From assembly GCF_039649665.1 (NCBI RefSeq), contig NZ_JBDJAW010000001.1, positions 124,001-188,000 on the forward strand: a stretch of 64,000 nucleotides of DNA, read 5' to 3'. The stretch comes from Microbispora sp. ZYX-F-249. GTDB taxonomy: Bacteria; Actinomycetota; Actinomycetes; Streptosporangiales; Streptosporangiaceae. Of this stretch, positions 55,001-63,391 are shown piece by piece; the first letter of the stretch is position 1, and each line of letters starts with the position of its first letter. Below the pieces are notes generated by a model. That model made no database searches and was not told the DNA's origin. It saw only the letters and a program-made list of their open reading frames with translations. Both the position numbers and the translations under genes were made by a program.

Positions 55001-56610
55001 CTGGTCGAACCGGTGCCCAGCCTCCGCCGGACTTCCCAACGGCCGGCCAGGACATCACCTGCGACGGCCTCGAGAGGGTCCTTCTCCGGCGCCTGGGTGT
55101 GGTGATCAGCCTCAGCCGTACCTGGCTCGGGTGCGGTTAGCGAGTCCTCGACGCACTCCAGCATCTCCAGGAACTCGTCGACGGACGAGAGCCGCTGGGC
55201 GGGCCGGTAGGCGGTGGCGGCCTGCACCAGCTCATCAATGTCCTGTGAGAGGCCGTCCACTAGGGCGCTGGGCCGCAGCCCCTCCCCCGCCTCCAACCGG
55301 GCCAGCAGCTCGGCCTGGCTCGCTGCCGGAGGCTGGCCCGTAGCCAGCAGATACGTGATCACGCCAAGCCCGTACACATCAAGAGCGATCGGGTCGGCGT
55401 TGAGCGCGGTCAGTTCGGGGGCGAGGTAGGGATCGGAGCCCTCGGCCAGGTGGATCGCCGACAGCGCGGTCGGGGCGAACCTTGTCATGCCCTGCGACTG
55501 GCCGCTGCTGCGCTGGGTGGCGATGTGCCAATCGGAGATCTGCAGGCCCGGGGAGAGCCAGGCGGCCTCCTCGCCGACGGTCTGGCCTTCAGGGCCCCGA
55601 TTGCGCGGGATCACGTGGATCGAGCGCGCGGCCAGGGCGCGGTGGTGGATGCGGCTGGAGTGCGCTGAGCGCATGGTCTCGGCGAGCTGCCGGACCAGGG
55701 CCATCCGGCCGAGAATGTCGAGCTTGTCGCCGTACTGGACCAGGTATTCGTCTAGGCGCAGGGTGTGCGGGTGGTAGTCGAAGATCAGTGCGGGGCCGGC
55801 CGAGTGCCCTGAGGGGTCGTACTGCTTCAGCTGGACGACCCCTGGGTGGCGGAAGCGTCGCAGGATGGCGGCCTCGCGCCGGGCGGCGTTTTCGACCGAC
55901 TGCCGGATGGAGGCGTCCGAACCGCGCTCGCGCAGATAGATGCGTACACGCGCCAGTTCGGGCAGCTCACTATGACGAGCCAGGTAGTCGGCCCAGGTCG
56001 GGCCGGTGTCGAAGGACTTGCGTTCGAGTAGGTAGGGGCCGACCTTGTATTCGGCGTCGCTGCGGCGGATGCCAATCTGCTCCAGGGTGGACTTGATCTC
56101 CCTGGAATCGGTGGGGGTGATCCGTCGCCGGTCGTCCCGGGCAGGCTCCAGCAGCATCTTCACGAGCTCGCTGATCGTGTAGACGCCGTTCTGGTCGTTC
56201 GGAGACAGCCGTACGCGGAGGGACGAGTCGGTGAAGCAGACTGCTGCACCGACCCAGACGCGCTTGCCGTGCCTGCCCAACAGCCCGGCGAGTTCCTTTG
56301 CCTTCTTGTCGGTCAAGTGCAGAGGATTGCCGTGCGGAACACGGCGGCCACTCGGGCTCGTCTGCACCCACGTGCCGTTCTCGGTGGCGACGCTGCCGTG
56401 CCAGTCCTTCAGCTCGATCAGGTAAACGCCACCGGGGGCGACGACCAGCAGGTCGACCTCCCGTACGTGTCCGGCCTGTGCGGTGAAGGTGAAGTTCGAC
56501 CAAGCCCGCCAGGGTTCGGAGTCGGGCAGCTTCTCGCGGATGGCCTCCAGGCCACGACGCTCATGATCGAACTCAGACTCGGTGACTGTGGTCCACCGGC
56601 CTTCGAGCAT
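52000..56610 (-). CDS. pglW: BREX type 2 PglW, NERD and serine/threonine kinase protein
   Basis: A 1536-residue protein, first gene of the operon. Residues about 10-130 form a NERD nuclease-related domain (EVDLLVVAPGGVYLIELKDWHG). A first kinase-like domain (about 190-470) is degenerate: its catalytic loop reads HHRALAARSIHVI. The second (about 530-800) looks active: LGTGSTSRAFLVRD, AVLKVALSDN, catalytic loop WHRDIKPDNIAI (His665-Asp667) and VMIDFSLAG, with DFS in place of DFG. The C-terminal part has helix-hairpin-helix-like (VNAPGLGAKTRNEIQRR) and HTH-like elements. In Streptomyces PglW is an active kinase that autophosphorylates. Its start is 416 bases from the divergent helicase gene. Confidence 0.93.
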   Translation of the reverse strand: MLEGRWTTVTESEFDHERRGLEAIREKLPDSEPWRAWSNFTFTAQAGHVREVDLLVVAPGGVYLIELKDWHGSVATENGTWVQTSPSGRRVPHGNPLHLTDKKAKELAGLLGRHGKRVWVGAAVCFTDSSLRVRLSPNDQNGVYTISELVKMLLEPARDDRRRITPTDSREIKSTLEQIGIRRSDAEYKVGPYLLERKSFDTGPTWADYLARHSELPELARVRIYLRERGSDASIRQSVENAARREAAILRRFRHPGVVQLKQYDPSGHSAGPALIFDYHPHTLRLDEYLVQYGDKLDILGRMALVRQLAETMRSAHSSRIHHRALAARSIHVIPRNRGPEGQTVGEEAAWLSPGLQISDWHIATQRSSGQSQGMTRFAPTALSAIHLAEGSDPYLAPELTALNADPIALDVYGLGVITYLLATGQPPAASQAELLARLEAGEGLRPSALVDGLSQDIDELVQAATAYRPAQRLSSVDEFLEMLECVEDSLTAPEPGTAEADHHTQAPEKDPLEAVAGDVLAGRWEVRRRLGTGSTSRAFLVRDLLAKARGGFAVLKVALSDNRGDVLVREAEVLGRLRPDSRIIRLVEPEPLIIGGRTTLALEYVGDERDPDAAMEPGGVGRRREETVARQLREGGRLQVDQLEAYGDYLFGAVDFLEGEGVWHRDIKPDNIAIRVRPNRTRELVMIDFSLAGYPVQETDAGTDGYLDPFIGTLTRSVYDAHAERYAVAVTLHEMASGELPQWGDGKVSARQTDPKDHPFPSIALDAFDPAIRDGLAAFFRKALHRDVAQRFAELKPMRDAWKKIFLDMAETTPSVPRISRHPSSDDVPAPSIADAEPESAEQQRDRLAAEATRDTHLSAAGLTPAAESFLYGLGVTTVGGLLDFSQRNLVNAPGLGAKTRNEIQRRQREWGERLRLIPVSPLSPEGRRKADEELKQLSAVEASLVSTLATGENADMLPQRTLRSVSLDTLATLFVPQLKKNGSNGNEVEMVRLLLRLPNEHGQLPGHIGVWPKQKDVAEALGLSAGRIPQMLKTQRLRWQKLPAVAALREEILELLAGMGRVASAAEIADTLAVRRGTRLQGRERRRALALAAVRAVVEIEQLDPASSQFQHLPNREATHEALGAGLLALEVGDNEDPDTPSAPGLLDYAQRLGKVADRLAKLDTLPTATIVLSELGAITPPPGTIEWDERRMVALAAAASRNAAATPRLEIYPRDLPLVRALRLTQAGLVRLIPGVPEERQPGLTVADVHERVLARFPEITYQGQPDLPTGGLLTKALREAGFELTLSTREDTRTARYLPTRMDQASSYLSVGAWRLATRLSAADRYADDPQLANAVRAEERLTMSSRRDGFRVLTVRAGLSQVAVAELTGDRFGAEVTSVTELFLEVMHDLVPPGTKPTWETILRADAAESGTKAALKFAEYARTAWGRIEPQIKDQLDDGSGPVLLTDAGAFARYDAMGVLDRLAAAARLGRRGLWLLCPQSDAAREPRLGTVAVPYQAGLGEWIELPDSWVRNTHRGGEHLRTMRSGDAK

Positions 56611-57026
56611 GCGTCAACTCCGCCTGTTGATGTTCTTCCTGGCCGGCCGCTGGCCTGAGGCCGGATCTTTGGGTCAAAGCTTATCGGCGAGGTGTGACCC
56701 CGGATAGGAGCTCAAGAAGTCACCTCCTCTGGAGTTGGCGGGCGCGCCGCGCAGCACCTACGGCCTGCAACTGCTCTGCCAGGTGCTGCTCGCCAGCGCG
56801 CGTTCGCGTCCGGGGCGTCGCCGCCGACCTGGACATCCCGGTGGAGGTCGGGCTTTAGAAGTGGAACGTTCTAGAACTCTAAGCTCAGCCGGACTGAGGA
56901 CAACCACTCTATGGCTATTTCGCAGCAGTGGGCGGGAAATTTGGACGTCTCAGGCCTACTATGACGACTGGCACCTGTGAGGCTCCTGACAAAGCAGCGC
57001 CTCCTGTGGCTGTGGATGGGAGGCCA
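56611..57026. other. Divergent region between pglW and helicase gene
   Basis: About 415 bases. It contains the leftward BREX promoter and the rightward helicase promoter. Between 56735 and 56850 a frame reads LQLLCQVLLASARS with coding-like bias, then stops; it may be a relic, but no family is recognisable. Around 56865 the repeated AGAACTCTAAG/GTTCTAGAAC (CGTTCTAGAAC) gives a short AT-richer palindrome that could be an operator. Confidence 0.35.
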
Positions 57027-60000
57027 ATGAACGAGGCAGAGGTCCAGGAACGGTCCATAGAGCTGCCTGCGTTGTGGTCCGACCCGATCGAGTTCGACAA
57101 GAACAGCGCGCGTCAGCTTCTGGCTCCATCGCGAAAAGCGGGCGTGGTAACCGAAACGGGATCAGCGTGGGCAGTCGCTGACGGGCATCGCTGGCGGATC
57201 GCTCCAGCACCCGCCTCCGACCACACTCACCTGATCGAGAGGAAGGGCGGCGGTTTGGCGTGGGCTGGCAACAAACCAGCCAATCCGCCAGCCGAAGTTC
57301 GGTCGTCTCTTGAAGACGCCTTCCGGTTGCCCGCCCTCGGCTCCCCATCACCGACTCACCGAGGCCTGCGGGCCCCGCAGATCGGGGCGCTCCTTGCGAT
57401 CTTCGCTCACTGGACAACTGGGAGCCGGCAGCCCGCGACGGTCGTCATGCCCACCGGCACCGGGAAGACGGACACCATGGTCGCCGTCTTCGCAGCCGAA
57501 CGCCCCGAACGTCTGCTCGTGCTCGTGCCTTCCGATGTGCTGCGCAGCCAGACTGCGGGTAAATTCGAAACCCTCGGCGTGCTCCCCGAGGTTGGAGTCG
57601 TGAGCGATTGGGCCAAACGGCCCGTAGTCGGGCGCGTGGGCCATGGTTTCCAGTCCGTGGACGCTGCACGCGCCTTTGTGCGAGCGTGCAACGTCGTGGT
57701 GGCCACGCCCTCGGCCTTGTCCGAGTCCGACGAGTCCATACGACAGGCCTTCCTGGACGAATTCAGCCACCTGTTCATCGACGAGGCCCATCACGTGGCC
57801 GCCACTACCTGGATCCGCCTTCGGGACGGCTTCGACGGCCGTCCAGTGGTGCAGTTCACAGCCACACCGTTTCGGACCGACGGCCGTCCCATCGGCGGCC
57901 GGATCATCTACACCTTCCCGTTGCGGGAGGGCCCAAGCCCAGAACTACTTCTCGCCGATCAACTACATTTCAGTGCTGAGCTTCGACGATCCCGACAGGG
58001 ACATCGCCGAGCAGGCCCTGGCACGACTCCGCGCCGACCTGAACACCGGGTTGGACCACCTGCTTATGGCTCGTGCTCGGTCCATCAACCGAGCCAACGC
58101 GCTTCTGGCTCTCTACAAGGAACTGGCCCCGGATCTGAATCCGCTGGTCATCCACAGCAAGCTCACCGGCAGGCAAGCCAAGTCAGCTCTCGATGCACTA
58201 CACCAGCGAGCCTGCCGCGCGGTCATCTGCGTAGGCATGCTTGGAGAGGGATTCGACCTCCCCCAGCTCAAGATCGCAGCACTGCACGACACCCACAAAA
58301 GCCTTGGAATCACCCTACAGTTCGTAGGCCGCTTCGCCCGGGTCTCGCCCTCGGCGGTCGGCGCAGCCACCGTAGTCGCATCCCGTTCCGACGCACCATT
58401 TGACGAGCGGCTTCGCCAGCTCTACGCCGAGGACGCCGACTGGAACCTCATCATCCGAGACTTGTCGGAAACAGCAGTCGATGAACAGGAGGACGTCAGC
58501 GCCTTCGAGGCAGGGTTCGGCTCCGGCCCCGAAGAGGTATCCATCAAGTCGGTGCTGCCGAAGATGAGTGCGGTCGCCTACAAGACCGATTGTGAAGACT
58601 GGGCGCCGACCAACGTCTACAACATCTTTCCCGAGGAGGCTCTGCTCACCTACCCAATCGCAGTGAACTCCCGGGACCATGTGTTGTGGTTCGTCACGGA
58701 GGAGCGCGACCCGGTTCAGTGGGGCCGCCTACCGGCGGTCGAAGAAGTCATCCACTCGCTATACGTCATGTACTGGGACAACGCCCGCGGTCTGCTGTAC
58801 ATCAACAGCACCAACAACGACAGCGTGCATGAAGATCTCGCTATGGCCGTCTGTGGCCAGACGGCGACGCGCATCTCCGGTAAGCAGGTCTACCGCGTCA
58901 TGGGTGGTATCGATCGGCTCGTCCCCACCAACGTTGGTGTGCTGGATGTAAGAAACCACAACCGGCGTTTCTCTATGCATGTCGGAGCCGACGTAGCCGA
59001 AGGGTTCACCGACGCGGAGAAGCACACCAAGGCGCAGACCAACATCTTCGCCACAGGGTACGCCGCAGGCGTAAGAACCAGCATCGGCGCCTCCCTCAAG
59101 GGCCGAGTGTGGAGCCACCGCATCGCGGACTCTCTCAAACAATGGGTCGACTGGTGTGATGAAGTTGGGCAGAAACTGCTGGACAACAGCATCAACATCG
59201 CCCATGTCATGGACAACTTCATCCATCCAGAAGACCTGGAGGACTGGCCCGAACTCACCGTGCTGGCCGTTGAATGGCCCCTAGCCCTGCTGGCCCGCAA
59301 CGAGGACACTTTGCAGCTGGCCTTCCGCGGGAGCTCCTACTCGTTCTTGGACGCTGAACTCGAGGTGACGCCGCACGTACCGACCGATGCGGTTCACTTC
59401 GCGATTCGCACGCCCGGTTGGAGAGTGCCCTACATGATCTCCATCGAGGAAGGGCAGATGCGCATCCGGTCGGCCGAGGACGACGAAGTGACAGTCGTGA
59501 CCCCGCGTCGGGAGATGTCTGCGGCCGAGTTTTTCGGTCGCCGCGACAACGTTCTACAGGTCCTCTTCGAGAACGACACCCTGGTGTGCGCGCCTGCCAG
59601 GTTGCTGCATCCGGTTCGGGACATCCCGCCTTTCGACGCCTCCCGACTCCAGGTGCCCGACTGGACAGACATCGACATCAAAAAGGAGTCCCAGACAGAA
59701 GAGCGTCATGCCGATTCGATCCAGGCGCGAATGATTCAGCATGTCCTCGACCGAGGGCCCTGGGATGTCGTCATCGACGATGACGGGGCTGGAGAGGTCG
59801 CCGACATCGTCGCAATCCGCGAAACCGAACGTGATTTACACATTCTCTTCGTTCACTGCAAGTACTCCTCAGAGAGCACCCCCGGCGCCCGTGTGGAGGA
59901 CCTCTACGAGGTATGCGGGCAGGCGAGCAAGTCGGCGAGCCATCGGCGCGACGTCACCAGCATGCTGACCAGCTTGATCAGGCGTGCGCGAAACAGGCAG

Positions 60001-60222
60001 AAGAGTAGATCCTTCAGCGGCCTTGAGCTGGGCAGCTTCGAGCGCCTCGTGCAGTTACGTGACACCGCCAGGACGCGTAAGCCCAAACTCACCGTAGCCA
60101 TAGCGCAACCTGGCATGAGTAAATCGAGGGCCAGCCTCAAGCAGTTGGAGTTGCTCGCAAGCACGGAGGTCTACCTACGCGAGATCGCTGCGGCGCACTT
60201 CGAGGTGTACTGCAACAACTAA
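57027..60222 (+). pseudogene. DEAD/DEAH helicase with nuclease-like C-terminus, one frameshift
   Basis: The gene reads as one long protein of about 1064 residues if a single G is removed from the GGG at 57929-57931. Frame 1 (57027-57930) gives Walker A VVMPTGTGKTDTMVAV (141 on), LFIDEAHHVAATTW (DEAH from residue 252), FTATPFRTDG and IIYTFPLRE. The next frame continues AQAQNYFSPINYISVLSFDD, VICVGMLGEGFDLPQLKIAA and QFVGRFARVSPSAVG (motif VI). About residues 905-950 read DGAGEVADIVAIRE ... LHILFVHCKYS, the strand pattern of a PD-(D/E)xK nuclease with His in place of the usual Glu. The ATG has GGGAGG upstream. The shift may be a true mutation, a sequencing error or recoding; apart from it both parts are intact. 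Confidence 0.8.
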
Positions 60223-60276
60223 TTCCGAGGATTCCTGGAAACGCGACCGAGGACGGCGGTGTTCGATCTCCCAGCC

Positions 60277-60307
60277 GCACCCTCTCGTAATCTGGACGAG
60301 AGGGTGC
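60277..60307 (+). terminator. Hairpin terminator after helicase gene
   Basis: GCACCCTCTCGT and ACGAGAGGGTGC form a perfect 12-base stem with a 7-base loop, 54 bases after the stop. The remaining 280 bases to the regulator gene contain no gene I can support. Confidence 0.8.
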
Positions 60308-60584
60308 TCACTTGCCGTCGGCCGGGCTTGGTCACCACCGCTTTGGTCGCGGGCCACTCGATCGGATCAGTCCGGCCGCTGCAGCCGCCATCCACACAGC
60401 CCACTTACGCAGCCCTGTCGGGTAGTTGAGACTCGACTGCTCATGACTTAACTCAGTTCGCCAGCGAGGCCGGCCTTCTTTCCTCCCCCGACCTGTGCGG
60501 GTTTCGTGCGCGGTCCACTCGGGACGGACCCGGGATGCGCCGTTCGTTCAACTGCCGGGCGATACGGGGCTTAGCGTATGGGTC

Positions 60585-61226
60585 ATGATTCGCGTGTTTC
60601 TCGTGGACGATCATGAGGTCGTACGGCGTGGGGTGGCGGCGTTACTGGACGCCGAGGACGACATCGAGGTCGTCGGCGAGGCGGGGACGGCGGAGTCGGC
60701 GGTGGCCCGCATCCCCGCGCTGAAGCCGGATGTGGCGGTGCTCGACGTGCGCCTGCCCGACGGCAGCGGGGTGGACGTGTGCCGTGAGGTCCGCTCGAAG
60801 GTGCCCGGTCTGGCCTGCCTGATGCTGACCTCCTACGCCGACGACGAGGCGCTGTTCAACGCGGTCATGGCCGGGGCGGCCGGTTATGTGCTCAAGCAGA
60901 TCCACGGCTCGGATCTGGTCGGTGCGGTGCGTACGGTGGCCGGCGGGCAGTCGCTGCTGGACCCGCAGACCACGGCCGCCATGCTGCACCGGCTGCGCGA
61001 CCAGGCCACCAGGAAGGACCCGCTGGCCGCGCTGTCGGACCAGGAGCGCCAGATCCTGGAGCTGATCGGCGAGGGCCTGACCAACCGCCAGATCGGCGAG
61101 CGGATGTTTCTGGCCGAGAAGACGGTCAAGAACTACGTGTCCAACCTGCTGAGCAAGCTCAGCATGCAGCGCCGCACCCAGGCCGCCGCCCTGGCCGCCC
61201 GCCTCAAAGCCGAACACCAGGAGTGA
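60585..61226 (+). CDS. NarL/FixJ-type response regulator, DosR/DevR-like
   Basis: A 213-residue regulator. The receiver domain has VDDH (Asp8, Asp9), phospho-acceptor Asp54 in [11 protein letters not shown], Thr82 in LMLTSYADD and Lys104 in [10 protein letters not shown]; these numbers equal those of mycobacterial DosR as I recall them. The LuxR-type DNA-binding domain is at about 145-210 ([43 protein letters not shown]). The ATG at 60585 is preferred; an upstream start adds 30 unconserved residues. Its adjacent kinase is wrecked, so the intact paralogous kinase at 7000-8736 is the likely partner. Targets are probably the DosR-like boxes in this window. Confidence 0.92.
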   Translation: MIRVFLVDDHEVVRRGVAALLDAEDDIEVVGEAGTAESAVARIPALKPDVAVLDVRLPDGSGVDVCREVRSKVPGLACLMLTSYADDEALFNAVMAGAAGYVLKQIHGSDLVGAVRTVAGGQSLLDPQTTAAMLHRLRDQATRKDPLAALSDQERQILELIGEGLTNRQIGERMFLAEKTVKNYVSNLLSKLSMQRRTQAAALAARLKAEHQE

Positions 61227-61234
61227 CGAGGAGA

Positions 61235-61792
61235 TCAGCCCAGCGGGACGCTCCACTCCAGGCGGGCGCCGCCGGCCTCAGGGGAGGTGAGAGTGAAGGC
61301 GCCGCCGAGCCGTTCGGGCCGGTCGGCGAGGTTCCGCGGGCCGCTGCGGCGGCCCTCGGCCGGGATGCCGACGCCGTTGTCCCCCACTACGAGGGTCAGC
61401 CGCCCGTCCCCGGCCTGGACGGCGGATCTGCCGGATGGTGGCAGGCCGAGCCCGTGCGGCCAATGCTCAATTCTGGCGATCTCCTCCTCGCTCAGCCCGA
61501 CCGGGACGAACCGGACGAGGGTGTTCTCCTCGCCGATCACGCCCATCGCCCCGTAGGTGGCATCGACCAGCGTGGTCGCGGTCTGCACGATGCGCCGCAG
61601 GACGATCTCCAGGTCGAGGTCGCTGCCCACCGAGACGACGGCCTCCAGCAGTGCGTGCACCCGGCTGGACGGCGTACGCCACCGATTCGCTGTGCACCCG
61701 CTGGGGCGTGCCGGCCACCGGCGTCATCCTGGGCGGTCCCGAGTCATCCAACCGCATGCTGGGAATCAGCGAACCGGGCTCCTTCTCCGGTC
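61235..61792 (-). pseudogene. Degenerate DosS-like sensor kinase
   Basis: Retains two pieces of the kinase found intact at 7000-8736. One is the start of the first GAF domain ([20 protein letters not shown] ... [16 protein letters not shown]). This joins directly to the last part of the ATPase domain ([20 protein letters not shown] ... EWSVPLG). About 390 codons, including the haem pocket, second GAF and phospho-acceptor His, are deleted. Near the 5' end an extra G in CTTCTCCGGTCAT shifts the initiation region, and about 80 bases (61665-61745) are unrelated to the intact copy. It cannot be a kinase. Confidence 0.9.
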
Positions 61793-61878
61793 ATGGTGCG
61801 AAGTTTCACATCCAATACACGCCAGTGCCCACCCCCCAGGGAGCAGGGGGCGGGCACTGAAGCCGATGGGCGGTAGGT

Positions 61879-62478
61879 CTACTTGAGGATGGGGAGGCGG
61901 CGGACCAGCGGGGTTGCGGCCCAGATGCGGCCGAGGCCGAGGGTGTCGCCGGCGTGGGCGAGGGCCAGGCCGATCAGGACGATGGCGTAGACGATGTGCT
62001 CGTCCATGAAGGGGTTGGTGGTCAGCGGCAGTTCGGCGGCCCACATCATCAGCAGGAGCAGGCCTCCGGTGGCGGCGGCGATCCGCATCCCGATGCCGAG
62101 GACGAGGGCGGCGCCGATGCCAGCCAGGCCGATCATGAACAGCCAGTCGACCCAGGCCTGCCCGGCCAGGGTGTTGAACACCCCGCCGAAGGTGTGGTCG
62201 GCGGTGCCCTTCAAAAAGCCGGTGGTCGGGCTGCCGCCGTTGATCCACGCCTTGCCCGCAGGGGTGGCGAAGCCCCAGCCGAACAGCTTGTCCAGGAAGG
62301 CCCACAGGAACACCCAGCCGATCGCGATCCGGGCGGCGGCCCAGGCGTAGGGGGCGGGGCCGGGGCGAGTGGCGGGAATCGCCTCGCCGTGCGCGCGGGC
62401 GGCGGGGACGGTGATCGTGACGGGGGCGGCGGCGTGGAGGCGGTGGTTCCTCTGGTTGCGCCCTTCGGTGATGGCCAT
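61879..62478 (-). CDS. DoxX-family membrane protein
   Basis: A 199-residue protein with four membrane helices: AAARIAIGWVFLWAFLDKLF, WVDWLFMIGLAGIGAALVLG, IAAATGGLLLLMMWAAELPL and [17 protein letters not shown]. This is the DoxX/DUF4345-like quinol-oxidase-associated fold. A long loop (KAWINGGSPTTGFLKGTADHTFGG) separates helices 1 and 2. Homologues are found with thiosulfate:quinone oxidoreductase and, in mycobacteria, with redox-stress complexes. The start at 62478 faces a region with two DosR-like sites. Its truncated twin is at 8820-9106. Confidence 0.85.
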   Translation of the reverse strand: MAITEGRNQRNHRLHAAAPVTITVPAARAHGEAIPATRPGPAPYAWAAARIAIGWVFLWAFLDKLFGWGFATPAGKAWINGGSPTTGFLKGTADHTFGGVFNTLAGQAWVDWLFMIGLAGIGAALVLGIGMRIAAATGGLLLLMMWAAELPLTTNPFMDEHIVYAIVLIGLALAHAGDTLGLGRIWAATPLVRRLPILK

Positions 62479-62586
62479 GACCGGCCCCTTTCAACGTCTT
62501 TGCGTCTTCTTCTCTTCGACACCTCAAGGAAACCGCGATCACCGGTCGGGCCACAGGAGCCGTACGGCATGCCGCGCTCGTCTCGA

Positions 62587-62614
62587 AGTCCCGTGATCGT
62601 GGGACTTTCGGTCC
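62587..62614. promoter_or_regulatory. Two overlapping DosR-box-like repeats
   Basis: AGTCCC-N8-GGGACT (62587-62606) overlaps GGGACTTTCGGTCC (62601-62614). The latter matches the mycobacterial DosR core GGGACTTTxGxCCC at most positions. It lies 123 bases before doxX and 141 bases before the flavodoxin gene, and could serve both. Confidence 0.6.
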
Positions 62615-62754
62615 AAGTCCGGTCACATCAGGCTTTCAAGGCGGCGGCTGGCGTCCAGCCCTACGACTGGTGGCGACAGGTCCTGAGTCTCTACCCGCCC
62701 GGTCGTAGCAGAGGGAGGCTGCGATCGACAGTCCCCCATGAAGGAGGTCCGGCC

Positions 62755-63261
62755 ATGACACGAGTGCTGATCGCCTATGGATCCAAGCGAGGCTCGACCG
62801 CGGAGATCGCAGGCTGGATTGGTGACACCCTACGCGGCCAGGGGATCGAGGCAGATGTCGCGGACGCTGGATCGGTCCGCGACGTGACGCCGTACGACGC
62901 GGTGGTGCTGGGCGGAGCACTGTATGCGGGACGCTGGCACAAGGACGCCCGGCGCTTCGCCCGGCGGCACGCCGCTGCCCTGTCCGGACGGCCGGTGTGG
63001 CTGTTCAGCAGCGGGCCGCTCGACCGGTCCGCGCAGGAGGCCGGGATCCCGCCAGTTCCCCAGGTGGCCCGGGCGTTGGACGCTCTCGGCGCACGCGGGC
63101 ACCAGACATTCGGTGGACGGCTCGCTCGTGACACCGAGGGCTTCATCGCCTCGAAGATCGCCGAAAGGTCCGGAGGCGACTATCGCGATCCGGATGAGGT
63201 GCGTGCCTGGGCGCAAGATATCGCCGCGCACGTCGCGGCCACGAACCGGACGGAGGCCTGA
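62755..63261 (+). CDS. Flavodoxin-domain protein
   Basis: A 168-residue protein with an excellent AAGGAGG site. TRVLIAYGSKRGSTAEIAGWI provides the FMN phosphate-binding loop (GSKRGSTAEIA), followed by YDAVVLGGALYAGRWHKDARRF and PVWLFSSGPLD. This matches the HemG-type or menaquinone-dependent protoporphyrinogen-oxidase flavodoxin family, though substrate is not certain. Such flavodoxins are often next to universal stress genes in DosR-type regulons. It probably acts in redox balance under low oxygen. Confidence 0.85.
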   Translation: MTRVLIAYGSKRGSTAEIAGWIGDTLRGQGIEADVADAGSVRDVTPYDAVVLGGALYAGRWHKDARRFARRHAAALSGRPVWLFSSGPLDRSAQEAGIPPVPQVARALDALGARGHQTFGGRLARDTEGFIASKIAERSGGDYRDPDEVRAWAQDIAAHVAATNRTEA

Positions 63262-63303
63262 CGGGCGCCGCCGGGCACCCGGGTCCGGGGCCATGGATGA
63301 GCT

Positions 63304-63317
63304 GGGCGCAAGGTCCC
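63304..63317. promoter_or_regulatory. DosR-box-like site upstream of universal stress gene
   Basis: GGGCGCAAGGTCCC on the + strand reads GGGACCTTGCGCCC on the other, 75 bases before the universal stress protein start. Confidence 0.45.
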
Positions 63318-63391
63318 GTGCGGCGGTGACCAGTGGCCCTGCAGTCCGCTCAGTGCAGGAGATCGAATGGGGGCGGACACAAGGAGGAGTC

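Larger units (their letters stand above)
60870..62625. repeat. Copy B of the duplicated two-component/doxX module
   Basis: Collinear with 6896-9215. This copy keeps the regulator and doxX intact but has a kinase reduced to short N- and C-terminal pieces. Order and orientation are identical in both copies. Confidence 0.88.

Noticed and set aside
57929-57931. Programmed frameshifting in the helicase gene
   Set aside because: No slippery heptamer or downstream stimulatory stem is evident; a mutation or sequencing error is simpler, so it is annotated as a frameshifted gene.
60501-60545. DosR-like self-regulatory site before the response regulator (GGGACGGACCCGGG)
   Set aside because: The two halves resemble the box but the centre does not, and a single weak match is not evidence.
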